Under the pieces are notes generated by a model that worked only from the letters and a program-made list of their open reading frames with translations, made no database searches and was not told the origin of the DNA. Positions 21,231-32,985 of a DNA stretch of 64,000 nucleotides are shown piece after piece; the stretch's first letter is position 1, and each line of letters begins with the position of its first letter. The position numbers were made by a program, and so were the translations under genes. The stretch is from Diphasiastrum complanatum (taxonomy: Eukaryota; Streptophyta; Lycopodiopsida; Lycopodiales; Lycopodiaceae), in NCBI GenBank assembly GCA_029204225.1, contig CM055104.1:49421399-49485398 (forward strand), in the 5' to 3' direction.

Positions 21231-21905
21231 ATGGCTATTCTAGAATACATGGGAGCGCTTCCACAACATCTTATCTCGGAATCTCCTAAACCCTTATCAC
21301 CATTAGCAACAATAAGAAGGGTAGATATTAAGTCTATTAAGACTTACTATGTCAAAAAACCTACCTTAGAGTGGGACATCCATGAATCGGAGTCATTTTT
21401 TGAGTTATATGAGTCTCTTCTGCATGAAGTACCTGATCCTAGAACCCATCTGCAAAAAGACCAACCATCATTTTCTATTAACGCTCTAAAGAGAAAAATG
21501 TATGTGAAAGAGAAAATGAAGCGTCCCATTGTAATGGAACCACCCAAGGATTGTTGGACGTAGGTGCATGACGATGCACCTTCTGGGCAAGCATCTCCAC
21601 CATCCGCTACCAAACCTTCCACTTCCAAGTCTGCGAACAAAAACAAGCCTAAAGTGCCTTACGCACCAGAACGCCTCGACATGACACAATACTTCAAGGA
21701 CTATACAATTGATGACGTTACTATTCAGCTACCCAAGCCCAATGTGAACCACAGGGGGATGCCCCTTTTGATGGACCAGTCTGAACGGTCATGTTGAATT
21801 TGAAGGATCCAGAGGAAGATGAGGACAAAATTGTCCCTGTAAGAGCCCACCTTAATCGAGAACAACGTAGAGCATTAGAGAAACTACTTCGAAGGTATCG
21901 CCATG
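21231..21905 (+). pseudogene. Gypsy linker between protease and RT
   Basis: Pieces 21231-21563 and 21564-21797 look like polyprotein linker (proline/serine/lysine-rich). Then LNREQRRALEKLLRRYRHVFAR (with a frame change) is the typical segment just before gypsy RT. RT itself is missing; copia sequence on the other strand begins near 21919. Confidence 0.6.
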
Positions 21906-22211
21906 TCTTTGCAAGAAAATACTAAAAGTACAACAGTTAGCAATAACACAAGAATCTAGTTTGAACAATTTCCCTTCACTTTTACCTTTTGCAATCAAGA
22001 TATCCTTTCTTTTGATCATACAAGCATCTCCATCAAACTCCAATTTGAGACCTTTACTTAGCAATGGACTCACACTAAGTTCTTGGTAGTATATGGAATG
22101 AACAAAACATTCTCCAAATAAAAATTCCTATTTTTAGAGAGAGAAATAGGAATTGTGCCAATCCCTTTGATTGCACACTCACCATCATTGGCCATGTAGA
22201 ATAACCTCTTG

Positions 22212-23152
22212 TCATCTCCATATGCCAACAAAGAAGTGAAATACTCTTTGTGAACTTGCTCCACTATCAATCCACAATGTATCTAGATCTCCATCATTAG
22301 CAAACATACATGAAGACATCACAAAAGCATCATTATTTGTATTTTGAACATCCAATCCATCCTCATCAAGAGTTAGACTACCTTGCTTGTCTCCTTGATC
22401 TCTCTTATTCTTGTAGCACTCACTTGCAAAGTGTCCTTTGATGCCACAATAGAAGCACTTGACATTTGACCTATCTTTCCTTTTTCCTTTTGAAGAAGAC
22501 AACCCTTGATCTTGCCCTTTAGACCACTTGCTTTTGTTTTTGCCCTTGGATTTTCCCTTGATGAACATAGCCTCCTCTCCAACTTGAGAAGTTGATGAAG
22601 TTCTACCTCTTGCTTGAAGCCTATATTCTTCATTGATCAAGATCTCTTGAAGATCCATCAAACTTGGCAAAGTTCTTTGAATAGAAAGACTTTGTACAAT
22701 TTAGCATGAGCATCCAACAAACCATTAAGAATAACTTGAATAAGCTCTCCTTCCTTAATGCTCTCATCAATGCAAGCCAACTCATCATTCAAAGCTTTTA
22801 CTCTCAAAACAAAAATATCTGGACTCTCTTCACTCTTTTGCAAACATTGAAAGATTTTTCTTCTTAGATTCAACACTCTAGAAGTAGACTTGGATTCATA
22901 AAGCTTCTTCCAAAGCTTCCCAAGCCTCACTTGATGAAGTACCTTGAGAAGCTCATTGGTAAAATTCATCTTAATCATATGTAGAGCTCTTTTGGCCCTC
23001 TTGTCATACCTCAATTGTTCTTGTTGTTTTTCTAGCCTCTCCTCCAAACCTACAACAATATCCAAAACATCATTCATCTCAATAAGTGATTCCATTCTCA
23101 CTTTCCACAATGAATAGTTACTTGAGGTAAGCCTATAATTGCCTTCCAACAT
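22212..23152 (-). pseudogene. Copia gag and zinc knuckle of the truncated element
   Basis: It starts with LTSSNYSLWKVRMESLIEMN, as in the gag at 15175-16071, and has a small deletion with frameshift near residue 70. The reading frame breaks at 22658 and resumes to carry the knuckle CFYCGIKGHFASEC and the degraded protease site LWIDSGASSQ. After another break it continues as TANDGE-like and CMIKRKDILIAKGK to about 21919. Confidence 0.85.
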
Positions 23153-23776
23153 GTATCCACTTGATGTAGCCAGGTTGCAGTGACCTGGTCCTTCTCTTTC
23201 AACCTATTCCAATGCACAAAGCACTCTTTTAAAATTCAACAAATGTCTCCAAAAAGAAATCGCAAAGATTTGAAACCTCTCAATATTCTTTTAGCACTTT
23301 TATCAAGCAAATCAACACATAGAATAGTGAAATCTTGATCAACCTATGATCTATCCTCAATCTAATAACTTTTGCCACTTCCTAAGATTGAGACACACTC
23401 AAATGAATTTCAGTAACCTTACAAAATAGAGAAAAAAATCAAAATTAGGGTTTTGAAAAAATCACAAAAAAATGAATATTTCGAATTCTACATGCAATTG
23501 CCTAAAACTTGATATGCAATCTTGTAGCCACCACTTAGGCTTTTCTAATGCATCAAAAATCGGCCAAATCCAGTATGTGAAGTGTGAAATTTGAATTGAT
23601 CAAGTATATAAACCTAATTTGAGTTTTGATCTACAAAAGATCCAAACTACATATGCAAAGAGCTCGTTTTTTGAGTAGAAGTCAATCTAGCATGCTCTAG
23701 CGTTGATATCTGCTCCAAATCTTTGATAGATGTGATTGCTTCCTTCATAACCTGAAACACAAGAGCTCTGGTACCA

Positions 23777-24480
<704 letters not shown>

Positions 24481-24548
24481 AGACACATGTAATTTTCTTA
24501 TTGGATATAATTAGTTAAGTACTTATAAATAAGAACTGACACATCAGT

Positions 24549-25902
24549 TGTTGAAAGATGTGTACATTTGCACTCGAACCTCTATTAGTACTCCATAATT
24601 GTTTCATTGTAACCACTGAGTTTTCAGGAGAATAGAGAGCAATCTTGAGCTTTTAAGTTTTTCTTGCTCTTCACTTCCATATGTTATCTGAAGGTTGAGT
24701 GCTTCTGTCTTTGTAGTTGATAGTTTTGTTTTGTCGGATGTGTGTGTGTTTGATTACTCTGGTCAAACAACACTTAAAGTCTCGATATTGTCGTAAGTGT
24801 TCAACCATAAATTCAATGCTAGAATTGTCCTTAAATTCATTGGTTGTTTAATTGCTTGTATAATTGAATCAACCGATTGTTCTGAACTTAAGTGTGGTCA
24901 TTGTTAGGTTATTCTCTACTAATTGACTAATCGACATTTTAATCTTCGTCCAATTCTTATCCAGACGTGCAGTTTTCTTTGTGTTTCTACACAGTCTGTA
25001 GAACTACTCGAAAATGGCTCACAGGTGGCTCCGACGTTTATTGCAACATCGACAAACTTCAAAGACTTCAGATGCGAGCACTTCGGAGACTTCGGCCACT
25101 TCGGACATATCGATTGATTAGCAATTAATGTTCCACTCGTCTTGAAGCTAAAGACTTACCCTAATTTTATAGTAAGTAGAATTCCAAGAATTACCAACTG
25201 GATGGATGTTAGCTCACTTTGGATGGATGCCAGCTCACTTTGGATGATTGCGACCTAATTAGTTGTCTTACTATTGGATGTTGCCACATTTGCTTAAGTA
25301 TAAATAGCTACTCATATTAATAATGTGATCAAGAGATCAGCAAGTACTGAATAGTGAGCTCTCTCTCTCTCTCAAGCCTGTGAGCTTGAATACTCTTTAG
25401 CTTAGTTCTTTAGAGTTGATTTAGAGTTTGCTATTGCACTTACTGCTTATTAGTAGTTGTGCTTAATTCAGACTAATATTTAGTCATTTAGAGATAGCTT
25501 AGAGTATGCGGCTTTGATCTGCAACTTGTTGTACTCATTTACTTCTATTCTGTTTTCATATTGAATCAATACTATCATCTTATTGCATTCTGGTTCATCT
25601 CAGAATGTATGCGTTTCTATAATTCTTCACGACTAATTATTTGTCTAAAAATTCAATGCTTAATGTTTGGAACGTAATCATTGTAGTACTAATGATTTCA
25701 AAGTTAGTTACTGTAAGATCAAACGTGATTTCTATCACTATTGTTTTGTTCAAAATTGATAGGCATAGTCATGCGTAGAGAAATAGGAAGATAGTTTATT
25801 CTGCTATGCATGATAAGTTTTTATTCTTGTCGTTTGAATTATTTTTATTCAATTCTATTCAACCTATCTTTCACACACCTCTTTTCAACATGGTATCAGA
25901 GC
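24549..25902 (+). repeat. Copia 5' LTR region and primer site
   Basis: The right end is firm: CTTTTCAACA at 25890, followed directly by TGGTATCAGAGC (25891-25902), a perfect tRNA-Met primer site. The best left end is TGTTGAAAGATG at 24549 (matching TIR TGTTGAAA), giving 1,342 bp. A TATA box TATAAATA lies at about 25302. A shorter LTR starting near 25195 is possible, since a second LTR-like TATA lies at 24522. Confidence 0.6.
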
Positions 25903-26063
25903 ATTGATTCTTCAAGGCCTGATACTATATCAGAGCGCAAGCTCTAATACTTGATATTTTTCACGATATCAAATTCTTCAATTTGAATCAATTTGTTTTG
26001 GTATCAGAGAATTGATTTCCATAGCACGGTATCTCTCTTAATGTCAACAAACTAAAGTTCTAG

Positions 26064-27310
26064 ATGGATTCTCAAAGTAAAGCCAGTCTTATCACAAACA
26101 AATTGAATGAATCCAATTATCATTTATGGAAATTTAAGAAAAGACCTTGCTAATTGCCAACAAGTTGTGGGATGTTGTTACAGGTATCGAACTAAAGTCT
26201 GAAGATGACATAGAAGACTCGAAATGGAAATCAAAGGATGGTAAAGCTTTTGCACTTATTATTCTCAATATATCAGATACTTAGATTGGCCACGTAGCTT
26301 AAGCCAAAACTAATCATATTAACCAGTTTAAGAATCTCTTGCAACAAATGGCCACTGTCGGATCGGTCATAGACGATCAAGACACAATTATGACATTGCT
26401 TTCAAGCCTGCCCTCTACATATGAGAACTAGGTGATGATCATCACGACACACTCTAATTTAACTCTTACCAAAGTTATCACTATGTTGCTGCAATAAGAT
26501 AATCGAAGAAGTCAACACACTCTGGTTACCTCTTTGTCTCACGCTCTATATGTCCACAAGGGCTCAAAACGATAGAAGCAGAAAGACTCCAAGCAGTCTG
26601 CATCAAATCAGACATAGACTCAAGGTCAAGAACAATCATCGAATCCACATTTGTCGAAAAAAAAGATGTTTTGCAAGTATTGCAAGCGCAATAACCATGA
26701 GATATTGGATTGTCAAATTCTCAAAGCGAAGAATGCAACCAAGCAACTTCATCAACAAGCAAATACAGTTATAGCAGAAGTCGAAATGGACGAAGGCGCT
26801 TTTATGGTCAAAGACAAGTACACAAATTCAGATGATTTGTGGTTTTTGGATTCTGGAGCTACTCAACATATGACCAATCATCGTGAGATTTTCCATTCTA
26901 CACGCCTTACAACACAAAGAAGTATGTTCATCTTGGTGACGATAGCACTCACACTATTGAAAAGGTGAAGGTACTGTAAGATTAAGGTTCCAACATGATC
27001 AATTCAAACTACTGTCAAAAATCTTGTATATTCCTAAAGTCTCCACAAATCTATTATTAGTAAGTAGAATTATAGATCTAGGTCATAAGCTGGAGTTTGA
27101 GTCTGATCAGTGCAGAAATATTGATAAGAGCAATAAGATCCTTGCACACGGCAAGAGGCATGGATACTTATATAGATTGGCGCATTGTTATTTTGATTCT
27201 AGTCAAGCCTTGAAAACCTCTGTTCTTGTCAATAAAACATCAATATGGCATCATCGCTTAGGAAACTTGAATTATCCATCTGTTTCGAACATGTTTAGAT
27301 AGTCCCTTGC
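26064..27310 (+). pseudogene. Copia gag, zinc knuckle, protease, pre-integrase (truncated)
   Basis: Gag starts NKLNESNYHLWKFK and decays by frameshift. The knuckle CKYCKRNNHEILDC lies at about 26670-26710, the protease site LWFLDSGATQHM at about 26838-26875, and pre-integrase WHHRLGNLNYPS near 27247. The coding then stops (27301), and the rest of the element is not found. Confidence 0.85.
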
Positions 27311-28099
27311 ACTTGATCTCGACTATCCTTCTGGAAAGCATGAGTTGCTTCATGCAAGTAATCACACGACCAACGTGCTCATCCTCCACTATGTCAGTGC
27401 GGTGGTCACTTGATCACTCGCATGAGGCAACCTACTGAACGAGAGGATGTGGACGGGTAGTCAACCAACCTACTGGAACTCCATGCCTCCCAACAGGCCC
27501 GTAGTCTCTCCATAATCCTGCCTGCATGCAAGGGAGACATCCCATCCATATAACTGAGGACCTCATCATCACAACTCATCGTCACTCATGGATGAAAAAT
27601 GGGACAATCCATGACTGCGGCCAGATCCGTGACTTGCAGATGTGTCACGAGACATTAAGGATACATGTGGAATAATTGCTTCAAACAGCAAAAGATAGTT
27701 TTTAAAAATACAACCCAATAGAATTAATGAGTGCAAGAAATAAATTCAAATAATTGAGTTTAGGGTTTAGGGTCGAACAAAATAAGTCACTCTTTACATA
27801 AAACCATAAGTAAATAAATTATAGTACACCCTAATAATCACAAATACTAAAATTACATGTCTTGCGAGTCACTACATGTGAATAATTACACTTTTAAACA
27901 AACAAATTAAACATTCCTACATGGTTTAGAGCCAAATACAGTTCAATTACATAACTAGTCAGCGTTCGGAATACATATAAACTAGCTACATCGCTATGAC
28001 CTTGGCAAATGTATGAATCAAAATGATAGATCTAAAAACATGTATACAAGTATCTGTAAATATGGAAAGGCTAGTTATAGAGCTAAAACACTAGTTAGA
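27311..28099. other. No gene recognised
   Basis: The stretch 27340-27660 is relatively GC-rich. On the minus strand a short serine-rich frame (SRDTSASHGSGRSHGLSHF) near 27650-27570 could be the tail of the unidentified gene at 28100-29147. From 27660 to 28060 it is AT-rich and non-coding, with a TTTAGGGTTTAGGG telomere-like word at about 27760. Confidence 0.5.
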
Positions 28100-29147
28100 T
28101 CTATTTGATCCATCTTCATCATGTTCGTCATATGGGACTTGTTGTTCCTGCACATGCAACAAACATGAATTAGTCTTCTAATAAATGTATTAGGAGTAGG
28201 AGAGAATAGCGAATTTAAAAAACTATGGGTATACTCATACATATACTCATCATGTGTGGGGGACCGCACTTCACGATAGACTCTGGTTGTCTCTTGTTGA
28301 TGCTTGAAGCGATCTGGATTATTTTAATATTCTTTCTTCTCATACTTACAGTCGACTTTCTCTGCGTACGAAGGCCTAACTCTGTCGGCTCTCACTGCAT
28401 TTCGGATTTCCAATTTGCGGTGGCTCATTGTGGATCCCATGTGGCTCCTCATCCATTTCCGTGCAAACTCCATTTCCTTGGGACTAGGAACTCACTACGT
28501 AGTTGATCAATGATGCGATTCTTGCGGTCATCGCTGACATCGCGCAGTCATGAAATATGTCTCGGGGAAAGTATATATACATGAGCTCCCTCATGCCCAT
28601 GATGACCCTCTTGCCACGGGCATTCTCAATGATGTGACCATTCCTATCTATGTCATACAATGACGAGATGGCACCTAGTGAAGATGTGGCCCTAGGAGTG
28701 TCTAAGGGGGTGGCCTCAAAAATGGGAGATGCCCCGTCGACGAGAGAATACTGAGGATGTGAGGTGTACGTAGTGTGGTGGGGGGGGGAGGGGGGGGGAG
28801 AGAGAGAAAGAATAGCCAGGAGGAGAGTACCGAGGGGAGAATACCCAGGGGGGACTAGAGGGGAGTGGCCTGACCCCATGGTGAAGCTGATCCCACAGAG
28901 TATAGCCAAAAGGATAGGTGTACTCAGGGGCAGTGGATCCAGAGGTAGGGAACATGTGAGGGGTAAAAGAGGGCATGTCGGAAATCACAGGTGTGAGAGA
29001 TGTAGGAGTCACAGTATTGTGTGCCCTATGTGCTACCTCCTGGGTGAATGTCTCTCGAAGTAGGGACTCCCCATGATGAGATGTGTAAAAATTACAGCAA
29101 ATAAGGATCCTAAAACACTTGAAATGATGAGGAAAACAATAGATCAT
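28100..29147 (-). pseudogene. Unidentified multi-exon coding remnant, possibly a DNA-transposon protein
   Basis: The first part is Pro/Ser/His-rich, in two overlapping frames (29147-28716, then 28909-28484) that switch at a G-rich run, followed by ISSLYDIDRNGHIIENARGK. Downstream minus-strand pieces look like exons: KEMEFARKWMRSHMGSTMSH to about 28350 with donor GTAAGT; RFKHQQETTRVYREV...PTHDEYMYEYTHS at about 28309-28220 with acceptor CAG; and EQQVPYDEHDEDG at about 28152. PTH-E-Y/M-x-TH resembles the end of plant Ptta/En/Spm-type transposase proteins, which is weak evidence. The upstream end is cut by the LTR at 29084. Confidence 0.35.
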
Positions 29148-29765
29148 GATTTCATAAGATTAGCACAAGTTGAACCATCAAAATCCATCAAAAACCTATG
29201 CTTGAACCTCACTAAATGGCCCAAATCCTTGAAGAAGGCTTCACACGTGTGAAAGTACGGCCTCCCACAGTCTGAGTACTGTACACCAGACCTACATTCA
29301 ATCCTATAATCATTAGTAATCACAAGTACTCAAACAATTATGAACATAGAGAGCAATTGCACCATTATGAGAGAAAAAACATGAAATTGCTTGATTGATT
29401 TTGGTGAGATATCATCACCTATATATACATGATCCATCACGGTTTTGGGCAGGTATGAGTAGCCCTAAACCTATCCCTAATGCTAATTTTGGTGGATCTT
29501 TCATCCCTACCAAGTTAGGGTTGGAATCTTGGAGATCCCTCAACAATGCAAAAATTACCAAAAATAGCTCCTATTTTTTCTCCCTTGTATCTAAGCATAA
29601 TTTGGACTCATTCCAAAGGTTCTAACACTTAGGTCTACTTGAGAACATCCTTATGAATGGAATCCTATGCTATTTGGCACGTGTGACAAGCCACATCATG
29701 ACCATTTAACTATTTACAAGTCATATGACCAAAACTAGTCAAGCTAGAATTGTGAATTTTTAACA
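29084..29765 (-). repeat. 3' LTR of copia element with intact pol
   Basis: 682 bp, TGTAAAAATTACAG to GTGAATTTTTAACA on the plus strand. On the minus strand GAGGAGGAG, the polypurine tract, precedes TGTTAAAAATTC. It contains a CACACGTGTG palindrome (about 29231), and TATATATA near 29420. The left flank is the unidentified coding remnant. There is no second LTR. Confidence 0.75.
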
Positions 29766-29779
29766 CTCCTCCTCACTAT

Positions 29780-32305
29780 CTAGCTTGGTTCAATCATTGC
29801 TTTACTAATCACTCCAAGTGATGATCTGAACTTCATAAAAGGTGTCCTTTGAAGTGGTTTAGTAAGTAGATCAGCTACACATTCATTGCTTGGAACATGC
29901 TCCAAAGCAATCTCCTTGGCTTGCACCATTTCTCTCACAAAGTGATGGCATATCTCAATGTGCTTAGATCTTGCATGGAAGATTGGGTTAGATGCAAGGT
30001 GTTGGGCTGATATATTGTCATTGTAGATGATTGGTGCCTCCTCTGAATCCATGATCTTTAGTTCCACCAATAATTTCTTGATCCAAAGTACCTCCTTTGT
30101 AGTGGTTGTCAAAGCTTTGTACTCGACCTCAGTTGAAGATAGAGATATAGTTTCTTGCTTTTTTGAAAGCCATGAAACCACACCTTCTCCTATGAAAGTT
30201 GAATAGGCACTTGTTGATTTCCTATCCCTCTTGTCCCCTGCAAAATCTGAATCACTAAAGGCATGAAGGTTAATCACATCTCCTCTATATAGAATCCCAA
30301 AATCCAATGTACCCGAGATGTATCTTAGAATCCTCTTAGCCTTTTTCCAATGGATATTCAATGGCTTTTGCATGGATTGGCTCAACCTACATACACTAAA
30401 GCTAAGATCTGGTCTAGTTATAGTGATCCACATTAAGGAACCTATAAGTTGCCTAAACAAAGTGATGTCCATGAAGGATCTTTCATCATCTTCATTTGGC
30501 ACTTTTACATCTTGCTCCATTGGTGTGTCAACACTTTTGCATACTTCCATCTTAAACTTCTTCAAAAGACTTTGAGCATAGTTTAATTGACTTATAAAGA
30601 TAAAATCAGACCCTCTAAGTACTTCTATGCCTAAGATGAAGTGAAGACACCCTAGATCTACCATCTTGAACTCTAAGAATAGATCTATCTTGATTTTTTC
30701 AATACCATCAACACTATTTCCACTAATGATGATGTCATCTACATAAATGAGTAAACGTACAATACCAACATCATCAAACTTAATGTAAAGAGTGGGATCA
30801 TATTCACTTTGAACAAAAGAAAGTGAAATAAGATAGCAATGTAGTCTTGAATTCCAAGATCTTGAGGCTTGCTTCAAGCCATAGATGCTTCTTTGGAGAT
30901 GGCATACTTTGTTCTCCATTCCATGCTTGATGAACCCTTGTGGCTGCTCCATATAGATATCCTCTTCCAAAAAACCATTCAAGAAAGCATTAGAGACATC
31001 CATTTGACATAGAATCCATCCAAAATGTGATGCAAGTGCAATGATTAGTCTTATTGTGACCATCTTGGCCACGGGTGCAAAAGTTTCCTCATAGTCTATC
31101 CCTCTCTCTTGAGCATAACCTTTTGCAACTAATCTTGCTTTATGTTTGTTAACACTCCCATTTGCATTCAACTTAAGCTTGAAGACCCACTTGCATCCTA
31201 TTACATTCCTTTGAGGTCTCTCAACAAGCAACCAAGTTTCATTCTCAATCAAGGCATCATACTCATCCAACATAGCTTTATACCATTCTTTGGAGTTCAA
31301 TGCATCTTCAACATTAGACGGTTCTTCAAAACTAGATAAAGCATAAGAAGTGGATGAGATACCCTCAACTTGCTGTCCTTTGCCTTGATATGTGAGCCTT
31401 GATGGCTCCACTTTTGCCCTTGAAGATCTCCTTGGTGTGATAGGTGGGTTTGGTGCTTGCTCCTCCATGAGCTCCTCCTCAAAACCAAGATCTTGCTCCT
31501 CGGCCATCTTCTTCTTGATTGTTGGAGCACTTGAGCCTTCTTCAAGCATATGCATATGATGTTCATCAAAGATGACATCCCTTGAAACAACAAATTTGTT
31601 CAAGGATGGAAGATAGACTTTGTAGCCCTTGCTTGAGCTTGCATATCCAAGCATGATCCCTCTTGTGGAAGATGGATCCTCCTTGGTTCTTGTTTCTAAT
31701 GGCACATGCACATAACATATACACCCAAAAACTTTCAAGTGATTAAGATTGGGTTTCTTTCCATACAACATCTCATAAGGAGTTTTGCCTTCAATTGCTT
31801 TGCAAGACACTCTATTCATCAAGTAGTTTGCACATACAAGAGACTCACCCCAAAAGGATTTGGGCAAACAAGCATCTAATCTTAAAGCCTTAGAACATTC
31901 ACATAATGTTCTATTCCTTCTTTCAGCAACTCCATTTTGTTGAGGAGTGTAAGGACAAGAAGTCTCTTTCTTGATCCCTTCCTCCTCACAAAAGGCCTTG
32001 AACTCATTGGAGATGAATTCTCCACCATTGTCACTTCTAAGAATCTTGATGCTATGATTATGATGCTTTTCCACAAACAACTTGAACTTTACAAAAGTAT
32101 CAAATACTTGAGACTTGAAGGAAAGTAAGAACACCCAACAATATCTTGAGTAGTCATCAATGAAGGTTAAAAACATGGATGAACCTCCATTAGATTTGGT
32201 GCTAGCAATGTGCACATCCGAGTGTATGAGTTCAAGAGGATGAGATGACTTTGTGATGGAGTTAGGAAACACCTTCTTATGTGCCTTGGATAAGGGTGTG
32301 TCCAT
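29780..32305 (-). CDS. Copia integrase - reverse transcriptase - RNase H, open frame
   Basis: 841 codons without a stop. Integrase core: HSDVH near residue 30, FIDDYSRYCW, LRSDNGGEF, PQQNGVAERRNRT (D, D, E all present), then FGCICYVHVP. RT from about residue 350: GCKWVFKLKLNANGS, QMDVSNAFLNG, YGLKQASRSWNS and LLIYVDDIIISG with an intact YVDD. RNase H: SDSDFAGDKRDRKS, SLSSTEVEYKAL and DNISAQHLASNP. It ends a few bases before the polypurine tract. The N-terminal pre-integrase, protease and gag and the 5' LTR are missing (sequence changes at about 32320). Long open pol implies fairly recent activity, but this copy is truncated. Confidence 0.93.
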   Translation of the reverse strand: MDTPLSKAHKKVFPNSITKSSHPLELIHSDVHIASTKSNGGSSMFLTFIDDYSRYCWVFLLSFKSQVFDTFVKFKLFVEKHHNHSIKILRSDNGGEFISNEFKAFCEEEGIKKETSCPYTPQQNGVAERRNRTLCECSKALRLDACLPKSFWGESLVCANYLMNRVSCKAIEGKTPYEMLYGKKPNLNHLKVFGCICYVHVPLETRTKEDPSSTRGIMLGYASSSKGYKVYLPSLNKFVVSRDVIFDEHHMHMLEEGSSAPTIKKKMAEEQDLGFEEELMEEQAPNPPITPRRSSRAKVEPSRLTYQGKGQQVEGISSTSYALSSFEEPSNVEDALNSKEWYKAMLDEYDALIENETWLLVERPQRNVIGCKWVFKLKLNANGSVNKHKARLVAKGYAQERGIDYEETFAPVAKMVTIRLIIALASHFGWILCQMDVSNAFLNGFLEEDIYMEQPQGFIKHGMENKVCHLQRSIYGLKQASRSWNSRLHCYLISLSFVQSEYDPTLYIKFDDVGIVRLLIYVDDIIISGNSVDGIEKIKIDLFLEFKMVDLGCLHFILGIEVLRGSDFIFISQLNYAQSLLKKFKMEVCKSVDTPMEQDVKVPNEDDERSFMDITLFRQLIGSLMWITITRPDLSFSVCRLSQSMQKPLNIHWKKAKRILRYISGTLDFGILYRGDVINLHAFSDSDFAGDKRDRKSTSAYSTFIGEGVVSWLSKKQETISLSSTEVEYKALTTTTKEVLWIKKLLVELKIMDSEEAPIIYNDNISAQHLASNPIFHARSKHIEICHHFVREMVQAKEIALEHVPSNECVADLLTKPLQRTPFMKFRSSLGVISKAMIEPS

Positions 32306-32499
32306 TTTTTTGTGATTTAGACAAGGTAAAAAATTTCAAGATTGTTGACATTGGACGAGAGTGAATTATTTTTTGGAGTCAAGATCTTTGTGGATTTTGT
32401 TAATCTTGAGCCTACAACAATTTTAGGTTGCAAGAACTAGCATCATTTTTTATCATGACTCACAAGTGTGTACTTTGTGTACAATCCTTGCTTCAAAAT

Positions 32500-32985
32500 A
32501 GCATCACTTGGATTTTTCCTTTTAGAAGCAAGTGAGAGGTTAACTTCATCTAATCATTCCATTTGGAAATTTGGCATGAAATCAATCCTAGTACTTCAAG
32601 ATCTCATAAATATAGTAATGGGGATCGAGGAGGAGCCTCAACTCCTTCAAGATAATATGAGGTTCAAGAATAGATCTAGAATGACACTTCATTGCATAGA
32701 GGTGAATGTGTCCAATGAAATTCTTGAGAGATGGGACTATCCGTCTCTTCTAAAAATGCTTGGATACATTAAAGGCTTGAAATACTACAATAGAGAGCTA
32801 ACATGCATTGCAGAGCCAATCAATCAGATAGAGCTAGTTCAAATTGTCTTGAAGGGACTAAATGAAGATTATTCTAGTCTTGTTCAATCCTATGCAATCC
32901 AAGATAATCTCCCTTCAATGTATAACTCATTGTATCCAAATGTTGCATTGTTGAGTCACATTTTGCTAATGTTGATCTATCAATA
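32500..32985 (+). pseudogene. Copia gag fragment
   Basis: It starts within gag (ASERLTSSNHSIWKFGMKSIL), continues MGIEEEPQLLQDNMRFKNRSRM and VNVSNEILER, has an internal deletion, then VQIVLKGLNEDYSSLVQSY. It resembles the gag at 7601-8933 and is on the opposite strand to the neighbouring pol. It has no zinc knuckle or protease. It is flanked by unique DNA (32330-32470). Confidence 0.8.

Larger units (their letters stand above)
19811..21918 (+). mobile_element. Ty3/gypsy fragment: gag end to start of RT
   Basis: Joined on the left to copia RT and on the right to an opposite-strand copia piece, with no LTR seen. Parts: gag-like region similar to the arm elements' gag (19811-20340), protease-like region (20540-21010) and linker up to the RT entry (21231-21905). 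It is full of stops. It is a plausible remnant of the autonomous parent of the element in the inverted-repeat arms. Confidence 0.75.

Noticed and set aside
27755..27775. Interstitial telomere repeat
   Set aside because: Only two TTTAGGG units are present, which is expected by chance or minor repair.
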